This document shows positions 48,444 to 63,752 of a stretch of DNA of 64,000 bases, piece after piece. Position 1 is the stretch's first letter; each line of letters starts with the position of its first letter. The notes under the pieces were generated by a model that was not told where the DNA came from, searched no databases, and was given only the letters and a program-made list of their open reading frames with translations. The stretch comes from Colius striatus (taxonomy: Eukaryota; Chordata; Aves; Coliiformes; Coliidae), in assembly GCF_028858725.1 (NCBI RefSeq), contig NC_084768.1:1471853-1535852 (forward strand). The letters run 5' to 3'. The position numbers and the translations under genes are program-made.

Positions 48444-49233
48444 GGCGCTCGGCTGCCCTCTGCCGGCCGCACAAGGCCTCGATCGCACGACGCCCCGCCT
48501 TCGCTTTGGCACCTTTTTGCTGCCTTTTCACCCCTTTTTGCTTCCTTTTCACCCCTCTTTGATTCCTTTTCACCCCTTTTTGCTTCGTTTTGCACCTTTT
48601 TGGTTCATTTTCACCCCTTTTTGGTTCGTTTTTGCACCTTTTTGGCTCCTTTTCACCCCTTTTTGGTTCCTTTTTACTGCTTTTTGGTTCGTTTTGGACC
48701 TTTTTGCCTCCTTTTTACCCATTTCTGGTTCATTTTTGCACCTTTTTGGTTCCTTTTCACCCCTTTTTGGTTCGTTTTTGCACCTTTTTGGTTCCTTTTC
48801 AGCTTTTTTTTCTTCGTTTTTGCAGCTTTTTGGTTCCTTTTCACCCCTTTTTGGTTCGTTTTTGCACCTTTTTGGCTCCTTTTCACCCCTTTTTGGTTCC
48901 TTTTTACTGCTTTTTGGTTCGTTTTGGACTTTTTTGGCTCCTTTTTACCCATTTCTGGTTCATTTTTGCACCTTTTTGGTTCCTTTTCACCCCTTTTTGG
49001 TTCGTGTTTGCAGCTTTTTGGTTCCTTTTCAGCCCTTTTTGGCAAAGTGCCCCTTTGCAGCCACGGGCACAGACACGTCTGTGATGGACACACGGCCCTG
49101 CCCTGGGCCATGGCGGAGCAGCACAGGGAGCCTGGGGCACGGAGGGGACCCTGCGTGGCCGTCCCTGGGCTGGGCTGGGGCGGGAGCTCAGAGGCAGCCA
49201 GGAACAGTCTGTGCCCCGGGCCCTGGGCTCCCG

Positions 49234-49660
<427 letters not shown>

Positions 49661-50317
49661 CTGGGCAGTCGTGGAATCACCCAGCATGGACTCACACAAC
49701 CCTTTGGGCTGGCGCCAAAAGCCCCTCAAGCTGCTGCTGGGCTTGGCAGGGTGAGGGCAGGGCTGGGACTGCACCAGCTTCAAGGCCTTTTCCAGCCTAA
49801 GCCGTTGGTTCTCTGCTGGAGATGGGCCCTGGCAGCCAGTGTCCCTGGCAGGGAGCAGAGCTGACGAGTCACTTTGGGTTTTTTTCTCCCCAAAAAAGCC
49901 AATTTAGGGGGGTTTCTCCCCAAAATTAGGTCACTTAGAGTTTTTTTCTCCCCCAAAATGAGGTCAATTTGGATTTTTCTCCCCAAAATGAGGTCGGTTT
50001 GGAGGTTTTCTCCCCAAAAAGAAGCCAGTTTAGGGGTTTTTCTCCCCAAAATGAGGTCAATCTGGATGCTCTTCCCCAAAATGAGGTTGGTTTGGGGATT
50101 GTTTTCTCCCCCAAATCAGCTCTATCGGGATTTTTCTCCCCAAAAGGATGTTGCTTTGGGGCTTTTCTCCCCAAAATGAAGCCAGTTTGTTCTTTTTCTC
50201 CCCCAAACGAGGTCAGTTTGGGGCTTTTCTCCCCAGAGCAAGGTCAGTTCATGTTTTTTCTCCCCCAAACGAGGTCACTTTGGGTTTCCCAACCCCCTCC
50301 AGCCCCTCCCCGGCTAC

Positions 50318-51083
50318 CTCGGAGCCTCCTCAGCGTGTCCTTCAGGATGCTGCTGCGCCAGGAGCTGGGACCCACTCGCTCTTCTGCCTCAGCTGCAGCC
50401 CCAGGCAGCTGCAAACTCACTTTCTCACACCTGGGGGAGGGGAAACCAGCCCCAAAATAACCCCAAAACAACCCTAAACAGCCTCAAAACAGCTCCAAAA
50501 CAACTGATTTTTATTTCTCCCCCTTTCCTTTTCCCCCTTTTCCTTCCCCCTTTCCCTTTCCCCCTTTTCCTTCTCCCTTTCCCCCTTTCCCTTCCCCCTT
50601 TTCCTGCCCCCTTTCCCCCTTTTCCTTCTCCCTTTTCCTTCCCCCCTTTCCCTTTCCCCCCTTTCCTTTCCCCTTTTCCCCCTTTCCCTTTCCCCCTTTT
50701 CCTTTCCCTCTTTTCCCTTCCCCCCCTTTTCCCTGCAGAGGCCACATACCTGCTGACCGTGCTCCTCACATCCTGAGGGAAGGAAAGGGGAGAAAGAGGC
50801 TCATCAGGAGCTTCAGTCCTCAAACCATCATCCCCCCACGACCCACAAACACCCCCTGACCCATCCCTCTCCTGAGACCCCAGCCCAGCTGCTCCCTCTA
50901 AGCTCAGTTTTGGGCTGTTTACTCCCTTTTTTGTCCTCCAATTTGCCCTCCAAAGGCAGTGACTGGGATGAATCCACACACCAGCTGCTGGCTCTTCTCC
51001 TCTTGCCCCTCTGTCGAGGTCTCCAGGAGCTTGGTGCCATTTTTGCTCTGTCTCTTCTCAATCTCATTTCTCAGGTCTTCCAG
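50318..51083 (-). pseudogene. TRIM coiled-coil exons, unit 7
   Basis: Exons 51083-50982, 50772-50750 and 50430-50318; Cys form. Confidence 0.65.
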
Positions 51084-52870
51084 CTGCAGAAAGGAGAGAG
51101 GGAGGGAGGCTCAGGTCCTGCTGGGAGAGCTGCCTGCTGCCCCCAGACCCTCAGCCCCAGCTCCCAGGGCTCAGCTGCTTCTGTCCTGAGGTGCCAAGGA
51201 AGGAGCAGCGAGATGGGCAACACCACGAGGAACATCTCCCCCAGGAGATCACCCACCAACCCCAATCCCTGACGGTTTTCCTCATGTTCACAGAGAAACC
51301 TGAGCCTGGGCGGGAAAGAACATCAACAAACCCAACTCAGTGGCAGAAAGCACCAGGGGTTTGGCTGGAAAGAGCCTGAGAAAAGCTCCAGAGGCCACGT
51401 GGATGTGGTTTGGGGGCAGAAAGGAGTGATATTGCTGCACTCACCAGCTCTGGAGCAGCACAAAGCAACTGAAAAGGGATCTAAATGACCCAAAAGCCAG
51501 TGCCCAGGGATGGCAGAGGTCAGAGAGGTCAGCACCTACCAGATCCTCCAGTTTTCTGCACCCCAGGGCTGGTCCTTCCCTCACAGACCTTCTCTCCCTC
51601 TCTCTCTTTCTCCCTCTCAGATATCCACCCTGGTTCCTCCCTCAGAGAACCAACAGAACCTGTTGTTTTATCCCTTTGATGGGGCCAAAACCTTCCCTTC
51701 CTGTTCCTCCCCAGCCAGGGACAGAGCTGAGCCTAGGAGGTGTCTCCTGGGCAGGGGGAGGTGGTGGCAGCTTTGCCTGGAGCAGCATCACGTTTCTCCC
51801 TTCAGCTCCTGACTTTTCCCCTTCTTTGGGGGCTCTGAATTTGCTGCTTTTTGTCCTTTATTTCCCCCCCTTTCAGGCACAAGCCATCAGCTTGGAATGG
51901 GATGCAGGACACCCGAACGTGGGTGAGAAGCTCTTGAGGGGTCTGTAAAAGACCCTCAGGGCACCAGAACGTGGGTGAGAAGCTCTTGAGGGGTCTGTAA
52001 AAGACCCTCAGGGCACCAGAACGTGGGTGAGAAGCTCGAGGGGTCTGTAAAAGACTCTCAGGGCACCTTTTTGTTCTTTTTTGACCTTGTTGTGGTTCCT
52101 AGGAGACAAGAAATGTCTTTCCCAGGGACGTGTGGCCTGAGGGGAGGGGGCTGGCAGTCCCCTGGGGACTCACTGGGCTCAGCAGCTCAGGCACAAGCTG
52201 CTTTCATCTCCAGACGAGGTGCCAGTGCCTGAGCTTGGGCTGGAGCTGCCCCTGAAAAGCATCTGCAAGAGCTGGAGAAAGCAGCTGGGGTGGGGAGATG
52301 TGTTTGCAGAGAGAGGTGGGAGAGAGCAGCGGAGGGTGAGTGATGGGGGAAGGACGTGGGGAATGCGGCTCCTGAGCTCGGGGCTGGGCTGGGATGTGGG
52401 ATCCTGGCTCTGAGGGGAACGTTGCGGGGTCTGTGGGGGTCCAGGGACCTCCAGCCACCCCCAGATGGGTGTTTGCAGAGCAGCTGCAGAGTTTTGGCCC
52501 CGACTCATTCAGGTTTTCTCCCGCTCTGACGGTCTCTTGGGTCTGGATGTGGATCCAAGGAGCAGGATCCTCCAAGCTGGCAGGGAAATGATGATGGAGA
52601 AGGAGCTGAAGTGGGAGAAAGAGCAAAAACGTCCCCAAGTCGGTGCCATCAAGTCAGTGTCAAAATGATGGATGACTGAAAGGAATCAGTGCAAGCAAGC
52701 CCCGAGGAAAGGAAAGGGATGGGCAAAGGAATGAATGAAGTGTCAGCGAAGGGCAAGGAGCAGAAGGCACGAAATGTGCGGGCAAGGGAAGGAACGGGTG
52801 CAGAAAGGGCTGGTGCAGGCAAGAGAGAAACGCAGGGCGAGGCGAGGGCAGCGGCGGCAAAAGCGAGAGG

Positions 52871-52942
52871 TGCCCGAGGTGGTTTCGAACCCTTGACCTC
52901 GAGCGTTTGAGTCGGGTGCTCTGCCGGCTGCGCTAGCCGGGA
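52871..52942 (-). pseudogene. tRNA-like pseudogene, unit 7
   Basis: Same element; no difference seen. Confidence 0.5.
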
Positions 52943-53797
52943 GGCGCTCGGCTGCCCTCTGCCGGCCGCACAAGGCCTCGATCGCACGACGCCCCGCCTT
53001 CGCTTTGCCACCTTTTGCTGCCTTTTCACCCCTTTTTGCTTCGTTTTTGCACCTTTTTGGCTCCTTTTTACCCATTTTTCGTTCAGTTTTGCAATACTTT
53101 TGCTCTTTTTCACACATTTTTTGTTCATTTTTTGCACCTTTTTGGTTCCTTTTCACCTCTTTTTGGTTCGTTTTTGCACCTTTTTGGCTCCTTTTTACCC
53201 ATTTTTCGTTCATTTTTGCACTATTTTTGCTCTTTTTCACCCCTTTTTAGTTCGTTTTTGCAGCTTTTTGGTTCCTTTTCACCCCTTTTTGCTTCGTTTT
53301 TGCACCTTTTTGGTTCCTTTTCACCCCTTTTTGGTTCCTTTTTACTGCTTTTTGGTTCGGTTTTGCACCTTTTTGGCTCCTTTTTACCCCTTTCTGGTTC
53401 GTTTTTGCACCTTTTTGTCTCCTTTTCACCCCTTTTTGGTTCCTTTTTACCGCTTTTTGGTTCGTTTTGGACCTTTTTGGCTCCTTTTTACCCATTTCTG
53501 GTTCATTTTTGCACCTTTTTGGTTCTTTTTCACCCCTTTTTGGTTCCTTTTCACCCCTTTTTGGTTCGTTTTTGCAGCTTTTTGGTTCCTTTTCAGCCCT
53601 TTTTGGCAAAGTGCCCCTTTGCAGGCACGGGCACAGACACGTCTGTGATGGACACACGGCCCTGCCCTGGGCCATGGCGGAGCAGCACAGGGAGCCCGGG
53701 GCACGGAGGGGACCCTGCGTGGCCGTCCCTGGGCTGGGCTGGGGCGGGAGCTCAGAGGCAGCCAGGAACAGTCTGTGCCCCGGGCCCTGGGCTCCCG

Positions 53798-54224
<427 letters not shown>

Positions 54225-54883
54225 CTGGGCAGTCGTGGAATCACCCAGCATGGACTCACACAACCCTTTGGGCTGGCGCCAAAAGCCCCTCAAGCTGCTG
54301 CTGGGCTTGGCAGGGTGAGGGCAGGGCTGGGACTGCACCAGCTTCAAGGCCTTTTCCAGCCTAAGCCGCTGGTTCTCTGCTGGAGATGGGCCCTGGCAGC
54401 CAGTGTCCCTGGCAGGGAGCAGAGCTGACGAGTCACTTTGGGTTTTTTTCTCCCCAAAAAAAGCCAATTTAGGGGGGTTTCTCCCCAAAATTAGGTCACT
54501 TAGAGTTTTTTTCTCCCCCCAAATGAGGTCAATTTGGATTTTTCTCCCCAAAATGAGGTCGGTTTGGAGGTTTTCTCCCCAAAAAGAAGCCAGTTTAGGG
54601 GTTTTTCTCCCCAAAATGAGGTCAATCTGGATGCTCTTCCCGAAAATGAGGTTGGTTTGGGGATTGTTTTCTCCCCCAAATCAGCTCTATCGGGATTTTT
54701 CTCCCCAAAAGGATGTTGCTTTGGGGCTTTTCTCCCCAAAATGAAGCCAGTTTGTTCTTTTTCTCCCCCAAACGAGGTCAGTTTGGGGCTTTTCTCCCCA
54801 GAGCAAGGTCAGTTCATGTTTTTTCTCCCCCAAACGAGGTCACTTTGGGTTTCCCACCCCCCCTCCAGCCCCTCCCCGGCTAC

Positions 54884-55649
54884 CTCGGAGCCTCCTCAGC
54901 GTGTCCTTCAGGATGCTGCTGCGCCAGGAGCTGGGACCCACTCGCTCTTCTGCCTCAGCTGCAGCCCCAGGCAGCTGCAAACTCACTTTCTCACACCTGG
55001 GGGAGGGGAAACCAGCCCCAAAATAACCCCAAAACAACCCTAAACAGCCTCAAAACAGCTCCAAAACAACTGATTTTTATTTCTCCCCCTTTCCTTTTCC
55101 CCCTTTTCCTTCCCCCTTTCCCTTTCCCCCTTTTCCTTCTCCCTTTCCCCCTTTCCCTTCCCCCTTTTCCTGCCCCCTTTCCCCCTTTTCCTTCTCCCTT
55201 TTCCTTCCCCCCTTTCCCTTTCCCCCCTTTCCTTTCCCCTTTTCCCCCTTTCCCTTTCCCCCTTTTCCTTTCCCTCTTTTCCCTTCCCCCCCTTTTCCCT
55301 GCAGAGGCCACATACCTGCTGACCGTGCTCCTCACATCCTGAGGGAAGGAAAGGGGAGAAAGAGGCTCATCAGGAGCTTCAGTCCTCAAACCATCATCCC
55401 CCCACGACCCACAAACACCCCCTGACCCATCCCTCTCCTGAGACCCCAGCCCAGCTGCTCCCTCTAAGCTCAGTTTTGGGCTGTTTACTCCCTTTTTTGT
55501 CCTCCAATTTGCCCTCCAAAGGCAGTGACTGGGATGAATCCACACACCAGCTGCTGGCTCTTCTCCTCTTGCCCCTCTGTCGAGGTCTCCAGGAGCTTGG
55601 TGCCATTTTTGCTCTGTCTCTTCTCAATCTCATTTCTCAGGTCTTCCAG
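54884..55649 (-). pseudogene. TRIM coiled-coil exons, unit 8
   Basis: Exons 55649-55548, 55338-55316 and 54996-54884; Cys form. Confidence 0.65.
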
Positions 55650-57374
55650 CTGCAGAAAGGAGAGAGGGAGGGAGGCTCAGGTCCTGCTGGGAGAGCTGCC
55701 TGCTGCCCCCAGACCCTCAGCCCCAGCTCCCAGGGCTCAGCTGCTTCTGTCCTGAGGTGCCAAGGAAGGAGCAGCGAGATGGGCAACACCACGAGGAACA
55801 TCTCCCCCAGGAGATCACCCACCAACCCCAATCCCTGACGGTTTTCCTCATGTTCACAGAGAAACCTGAGCCTGGGCGGGAAAGAACATCAACAAACCCA
55901 ACTCAGTGGCAGAAAGCACCAGGGGTTTGGCTGGAAAGAGCCTGAGAAAAGCTCCAGAGGCCACGTGGATGTGGTTTGGGGGCAGAAAGGAGTGATATTG
56001 CTGCACTCACCAGCTCTGGAGCAGCACAAAGCAACTGAAAAGGGATCTAAATGACCCAAAAGCCAGTGCCCAGGGATGGCAGAGGTCAGAGAGGTCAGCA
56101 CCTACCAGATCCTCCAGTTTTCTGCACCCCAGGGCTGGTCCTTCCCTCACAGACCTTCTCTCCCTCTCTCTCTTTCTCCCTCTCAGATATCCACCCTGGT
56201 TCCTCCCTCAGAGAACCAACAGAACCTGTTGTTTTATCCCTTTGATGGGGCCAAAACCTTCCCTTCCTGTTCCTCCCCAGCCAGGGACAGAGCTGAGCCT
56301 AGGAGGTGTCTCCTGGGCAGGGGGAGGTGGTGGCAGCTTTGCCTGGAGCAGCATCACGTTTCTCCCTTCAGCTCCTGACTTTTCCCCTTCTTTGGGGGCT
56401 CTGAATTTGCTGCTTTTTGTCCTTTATTTCCCCCCCTTTCAGGCACAAGCCATCAGCTTGGAATGGGATGCAGGACACCCGAACGTGGGTGAGAAGCTCT
56501 TGAGGGGTCTGTAAAAGACCCTCAGGGCACCAGAACGTGGGTGAGAAGCTCGAGGGGTCTGTAAAAGACTCTCAGGGCACCTTTTTGTTCTTTTTTGACC
56601 TTGTTGTGGTTCCTAGGAGACAAGAAATGTCTTTCCCAGGGACGTGTGGCCTGAGGGGAGGGGGCTGGCAGTCCCCTGGGGACTCACTGGGCTCAGCAGC
56701 TCAGGCACAAGCTGCTTTCATCTCCAGACGAGGTGCCAGTGCCTGAGCTTGGGCTGGAGCTGCCCCTGAAAAGCATCTGCAAGAGCTGGAGAAAGCAGCT
56801 GGGGTGGGGAGATGTGTTTGCAGAGAGAGGTGGGAGAGAGCAGCGGAGGGTGAGTGATGGGGGAAGGACGTGGGGAATGCGGCTCCTGAGCTCGGGGCTG
56901 GGCTGGGATGTGGGATCCTGGCTCTGAGGGGAACGTTGCGGGGTCTGTGGGGGTCCAGGGACCTCCAGCCACCCCCAGATGGGTGTTTGCAGAGCAGCTG
57001 CAGAGTTTTGGCCCCGACTCATTCAGGTTTTCTCCCGCTCTGACGGTCTCTTGGGTCTGGATGTGGATCCAAGGAGCAGGATCCTCCAAGCTGGCAGGGA
57101 AATGATGATGGAGAAGGAGCTGAAGTGGGAGAAAGAGCAAAAACGTCCCCAAGTCGGTGCCATCAAGTCAGTGTCAAAATGATGGATGACTGAAAGGAAT
57201 CAGTGCAAGCAAGCCCCGAGGAAAGGAAAGGGATGGGCAAAGGAATGAATGAAGTGTCAGCGAAGGGCAAGGAGCAGAAGGCACGAAATGTGCGGGCAAG
57301 GGAAGGAACGGGTGCAGAAAGGGCTGGTGCAGGCAAGAGAGAAACGCGAGGGCAGCGGCGGCAAAAGCGAGAGG

Positions 57375-57446
57375 TGCCCGAGGTGGTTTCGAACCCTTGA
57401 CCTCGAGCGTTTGAGTCGGGTGCTCTGCCGGCTGCGCTAGCCGGGA
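57375..57446 (-). pseudogene. tRNA-like pseudogene, unit 8
   Basis: Element unchanged, but the 3' flank lost 10 bases relative to units 1-7. Confidence 0.5.
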
Positions 57447-58174
57447 GGCGCTCGGCTGCCCTCTGCCGGCCGCACAAGGCCTCGATCGCACGACGCCCCG
57501 CCTTCGCTTTGGCACCTTTTGCTGCCTTTTCACCCCTTTTTGCTTCGTTTTTGCACCTTTTTGGCTCCTTTTTACCCATTTTTCGTTCATTTTTGCACTA
57601 TTTTTGCTCTTTTTCACCCCTTTTTAGTTCGTTTTTGCAGCTTTTTGGTTCCTTTTCACCCCTTTTTGCTTCGTTTTTGCACCTTTTTGGTTCCTTTTCA
57701 CCCCTTTTTGGTTCCTTTTTACTGCTTTTTGGTTCGTTTTTGCACCTTTTTGGCTCCTTTTCACCCCTTGCTGGTTCGTTTTTGCACCTTTTTGGCTCCT
57801 TTTCACCCCTTTTTGGTTCCTTTTTACCGCTTTTTGGTTCGTTTTGGACCTTTTTGGCTCCTTTTTACCCATTTCTGGTTCATTTTTGCACCTTTTTGGT
57901 TCTTTTTCACCCCTTTTTGGTTCCTTTTCACCCCTTTTTGGTTCGTTTTTGCAGCTTTTTGGTTCCTTTTCAGCCCTTTTTGGCAAAGTGCCCCTTTGCA
58001 GGCACGGGCACAGACACGTCTGTGATGGACACACGGCCCTGCCCTGGGCCATGGCGGAGCAGCACAGGGAGCCCGGGGCACGGAGGGGACCCTGCGTGGC
58101 CGTCCCTGGGCTGGGCTGGGGCGGGAGCTCAGAGGCAGCCAGGAACAGTCTGTGCCCCGGGCCCTGGGCTCCCG

Positions 58175-58601
<427 letters not shown>

Positions 58602-59259
58602 CTGGGCAGTCGTGGAATCACCCAGCATGGACTCACACAACCCTTTGGGCTGGCGCCAAAAGCCCCTCAAGCTGCTGCTGGGCTTGGCAGGGTGAGGGCA
58701 GGGCTGGGACTGCACCAGCTTCAAGGCCTTTTCCAGCCTAAGCCGTTGGTTCTCTGCTGGAGATGGGCCCTGGCAGCCAGTGTCCCTGGCAGGGAGCAGA
58801 GCTGACGAGTCACTTTGGGTTTTTTTCTCCCCAAAAAAGCCAATTTAGGGGGGTTTCTCCCCAAAATTAGGTCACTTAGAGTTTTTTTCTCCCCCCAAAT
58901 GAGGTCAATTTGGATTTTTCTCCCCAAAATGAGGTCGGTTTGGAGGTTTTCTCCCCAAAAAGAAGCCAGTTTAGGGGTTTTTCTCCCCAAAATGAGGTCA
59001 ATCTGGATGCTCTTCCCCAAAATTGGTTGGTTTGGGGATTGTTTTCTCCCCCAAATCAGCTCTATCGGGATTTTTCTCCCCAAAAGGATGTTGCTTTGGG
59101 GCTTTTCTCCCCAAAATGAAGCCAGTTTGTTCTTTTTCTCCCCCCAAACGAGGTCAGTTTGGGGCTTTTCTCCCCAGAGCAAGGTCAGTTCATGTTTTTT
59201 CTCCCCCAAACGAGGTCACTTTGGGTTTCCCACCCCCCCTCCAGCCCCTCCCTGGCTAC

Positions 59260-60029
59260 CTCGGAGCCTCCTCAGCGTGTCCTTCAGGATGCTGCTGCGC
59301 CAGGAGCTGGGACCCACTTCGCTCTTCTGCCTCAGCTGCAGCCCCAGGCAGCTGCAAACTCACTTTCTCACACCTGGGGGAGGGGAAACCAGCCCCAAAA
59401 TAACCCCAAAACAACCCTAAACAGCCTCAAAACAGCTCCAAAACAACTGATTTTTATTTCTCCCCCTTTCCTTTTCCCCCTTTTCCTTCCCCCTTTCCCT
59501 TTCCCCCTTTTCCTTCTCCCTTTCCCCCTTTCCCTTCCCCCCTTTTCCTGCCCCCTTTCCCCCTTTTCCTTCTCCCTTTTCCTTCCCCCCTTTCCCTTTC
59601 CCCCCTTTCCTTTCCCCTTTTCCCCCTTTCCCTTTCCCCCTTTTCCTTTCCCTCTTTTCCCCTTCCCCCCCTTTTCCCTGCAGAGGCCACATACCTGCTG
59701 ACCGTGCTCCTCACATCCTGAGGGAAGGAAAGGGGAGAAAGAGGCTCATCAGGAGCTTCAGTCCTCAAACCATCATCCCCCCACGACCCACAAACACCCC
59801 CTGACCCATCCCTCTCCTGAGACCCCAGCCCAGCTGCTCCCTCTAAGCTCAGTTTTGGGCTGTTTACTCCCTTTTTTGTCCTCCAATTTGCCCTCCAAAG
59901 GCAGTGGACTGGGATGAATCCACACACCAGCTGCTGGCTCTTCTCCTCTTGCCCCTCTGTCGAGGTCTCCAGGAGCTTGGTGCCATTTTTGCTCTGTCTC
60001 TTCTCAATCTCATTTCTCAGGTCTTCCAG
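59260..60029 (-). pseudogene. TRIM coiled-coil exons, unit 9, frameshifted
   Basis: Exons 60029-59928, 59717-59695 and 59373-59260. The last is 114 nt instead of 113 because of an extra T on the plus strand (CCCACTTCGCTC), so the frame is lost. This is the only unit in which I see a broken TRIM exon. Confidence 0.65.
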
Positions 60030-61754
60030 CTGCAGAAAGGAGAGAGGGAGGGAGGCTCAGGTCCTGCTGGGAGAGCTGCCTGCTGCCCCCAGACCCTCAG
60101 CCCCAGCTCCCAGGGCTCAGCTGCTTCTGTCCTGAGGTGCCAAGGAAGGAGCAGCGAGATGGGCAACACCACGAGGAACATCTCCCCCAGGAGATCACCC
60201 ACCAACCCCAATCCCTGACGGTTTTCCTCATGTTCACAGAGAAACCTGAGCCTGGGCGGGAAAGAACATCAACAAACCCAACTCAGTGGCAGAAAGCACC
60301 AGGGGTTTGGCTGGAAAGAGCCTGAGAAAAGCTCCAGAGGCCACGTGGATGTGGTTTGGGGGCAGAAAGGAGTGATATTGCTGCACTCACCAGCTCTGGA
60401 GCAGCACAAAGCAACTGAAAAGGGATCTAAATGACCCAAAAGCCAGTGCCCAGGGATGGCAGAGGTCAGAGAGGTCAGCACCTACCAGATCCTCCAGTTT
60501 TCTGCACCCCAGGGCTGGTCCTTCCCTCACAGACCTTCTCTCCCTCTCTCTCTTTCTCCCTCTCAGATATCCACCCTGGTTCCTCCCTCAGAGAACCAAC
60601 AGAACCTGTTGTTTTATCCCTTTGATGGGGCCAAAACCTTCCCTTCCTGTTCCTCCCCAGCCAGGGACAGAGCTGAGCCTAGGAGGTGTCTCCTGGGCAG
60701 GGGGAGGTGGTGGCAGCTTTGCCTGGAGCAGCATCACGTTTCTCCCTTCAGCTCCTGACTTTTCCCCTTCTTTGGGGGCTCTGAATTTGCTGCTTTTTGT
60801 CCTTTATTTCCCCCCCTTTCAGGCACAAGCCATCAGCTTGGAATGGGATGCAGGACACCCGAACGTGGGTGAGAAGCTCTTGAGGGGTCTGTAAAAGACC
60901 CTCAGGGCACCAGAACGTGGGTGAGAAGCTCGAGGGGTCTGTAAAAGACTCTCAGGGCACCTTTTTGTTCTTTTTTGACCTTGTTGTGGTTCCTAGGAGA
61001 CAAGAAATGTCTTTCCCAGGGACGTGTGGCCTGAGGGGAGGGGGCTGGCAGTCCCCTGGGGACTCACTGGGCTCAGCAGCTCAGGCACAAGCTGCTTTCA
61101 TCTCCAGACGAGGTGCCAGTGCCTGAGCTTGGGCTGGAGCTGCCCCTGAAAAGCATCTGCAAGAGCTGGAGAAAGCAGCTGGGGTGGGGAGATGTGTTTG
61201 CAGAGAGAGGTGGGAGAGAGCAGCGGAGGGTGAGTGATGGGGGAAGGACGTGGGGAATGCGGCTCCTGAGCTCGGGGCTGGGCTGGGATGTGGGATCCTG
61301 GCTCTGAGGGGAACGTTGCGGGGTCTGTGGGGGTCCAGGGACCTCCAGCCACCCCCAGATGGGTGTTTGCAGAGCAGCTGCAGAGTTTTGGCCCCGACTC
61401 ATTCAGGTTTTCTCCCGCTCTGACGGTCTCTTGGGTCTGGATGTGGATCCAAGGAGCAGGATCCTCCAAGCTGGCAGGGAAATGATGATGGAGAAGGAGC
61501 TGAAGTGGGAGAAAGAGCAAAAACGTCCCCAAGTCGGTGCCATCAAGTCAGTGTCAAAATGATGGATGACTGAAAGGAATCAGTGCAAGCAAGCCCCGAG
61601 GAAAGGAAAGGGATGGGCAAAGGAATGAATGAAGTGTCAGCGAAGGGCAAGGAGCAGAAGGCACGAAATGTGCGGGCAAGGGAAGGAACGGGTGCAGAAA
61701 GGGCTGGTGCAGGCAAGAGAGAAACGCGAGGGCAGCGGCGGCAAAAGCGAGAGG

Positions 61755-61826
61755 TGCCCGAGGTGGTTTCGAACCCTTGACCTCGAGCGTTTGAGTCGGG
61801 TGCTCTGCCGGCTGCGCTAGCCGGGA
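61755..61826 (-). pseudogene. tRNA-like pseudogene, unit 9
   Basis: Same as unit 8, including the 10-base flank deletion. Confidence 0.5.
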
Positions 61827-62554
61827 GGCGCTCGGCTGCCCTCTGCCGGCCGCACAAGGCCTCGATCGCACGACGCCCCGCCTTCGCTTTGGCACCTTTT
61901 GCTGCCTTTTCACCCCTTTTTGCTTCGTTTTTGCACCTTTTTGGCTCCTTTTTACCCATTTTTCGTTCATTTTTGCACTATTTTTGCTCTTTTTCACCCC
62001 TTTTTAGTTCGTTTTTGCAGCTTTTTGGTTCCTTTTCACCCCTTTTTGCTTCGTTTTTGCACCTTTTTGGTTCCTTTTCACCCCTTTTTGGTTCCTTTTT
62101 ACTGCTTTTTGGTTCGTTTTTGCACCTTTTTGGCTCCTTTTCACCCCTTGCTGGTTCGTTTTTGCACCTTTTTGGCTCCTTTTCACCCCTTTTTGGTTCC
62201 TTTTTACCGCTTTTTGGTTCGTTTTGGACCTTTTTGGCTCCTTTTTACCCATTTCTGGTTCATTTTTGCACCTTTTTGGTTCTTTTTCACCCCTTTTTGG
62301 TTCCTTTTCACCCCTTTTTGGTTCGTTTTTGCAGCTTTTTGGTTCCTTTTCAGCCCTTTTTGGCAAAGTGCCCCTTTGCAGGCACGGGCACAGACACGTC
62401 TGTGATGGACACACGGCCCTGCCCTGGGCCATGGCGGAGCAGCACAGGGAGCCCGGGGCACGGAGGGGACCCTGCGTGGCCGTCCCTGGGCTGGGCTGGG
62501 GCGGGAGCTCAGAGGCAGCCAGGAACAGTCTGTGCCCCGGGCCCTGGGCTCCCG

Positions 62555-62981
<427 letters not shown>

Positions 62982-63639
62982 CTGGGCAGTCGTGGAATCA
63001 CCCAGCATGGACTCACACAACCCTTTGGGCTGGCGCCAAAAGCCCCTCAAGCTGCTGCTGGGCTTGGCAGGGTGAGGGCAGGGCTGGGACTGCACCAGCT
63101 TCAAGGCCTTTTCCAGCCTAAGCCGTTGGTTCTCTGCTGGAGATGGGCCCTGGCAGCCAGTGTCCCTGGCAGGGAGCAGAGCTGACGAGTCACTTTGGGT
63201 TTTTTTCTCCCCAAAAAAGCCAATTTAGGGGGGTTTCTCCCCAAAATTAGGTCACTTAGAGTTTTTTTCTCCCCCAAAATGAGGTCAATTTGGATTTTTC
63301 TCCCCAAAATGAGGTCGGTTTGGAGGTTTTCTCCCCAAAAAGAAGCCAGTTTAGGGGTTTTTCTCCCCAAAATGAGGTCAATCTGGATGCTCTTCCCCAA
63401 AATGAGGTTGGTTTGGGGATTGTTTTCTCCCCCAAATCAGCTCTATCGGGATTTTTCTCCCCAAAAGGATGTTGCTTTGGGGCTTTTCTCCCCAAAATGA
63501 AGCCAGTTTGTTCTTTTTCTCCCCCAAACGAGGTCAGTTTGGGGCTTTTCTCCCCAGAGCAAGGTCAGTTCATGTTTTTTCTCCCCCAAACGAGGTCACT
63601 TTGGGTTTCCCACCCCCCCTCCAGCCCCTCCCTGGCTAC

Positions 63640-63752
63640 CTCGGAGCCTCCTCAGCGTGTCCTTCAGGATGCTGCTGCGCCAGGAGCTGGGACCCACTCG
63701 CTCTTCTGCCTCAGCTGCAGCCCCAGGCAGCTGCAAACTCACTTTCTCACAC
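63640..63752 (-). pseudogene. TRIM 113-nt coiled-coil exon, unit 10
   Basis: Cys form, 113 nt, in frame, unlike the frameshifted copy in unit 9. The other two exons of this unit lie outside the window. Confidence 0.6.
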
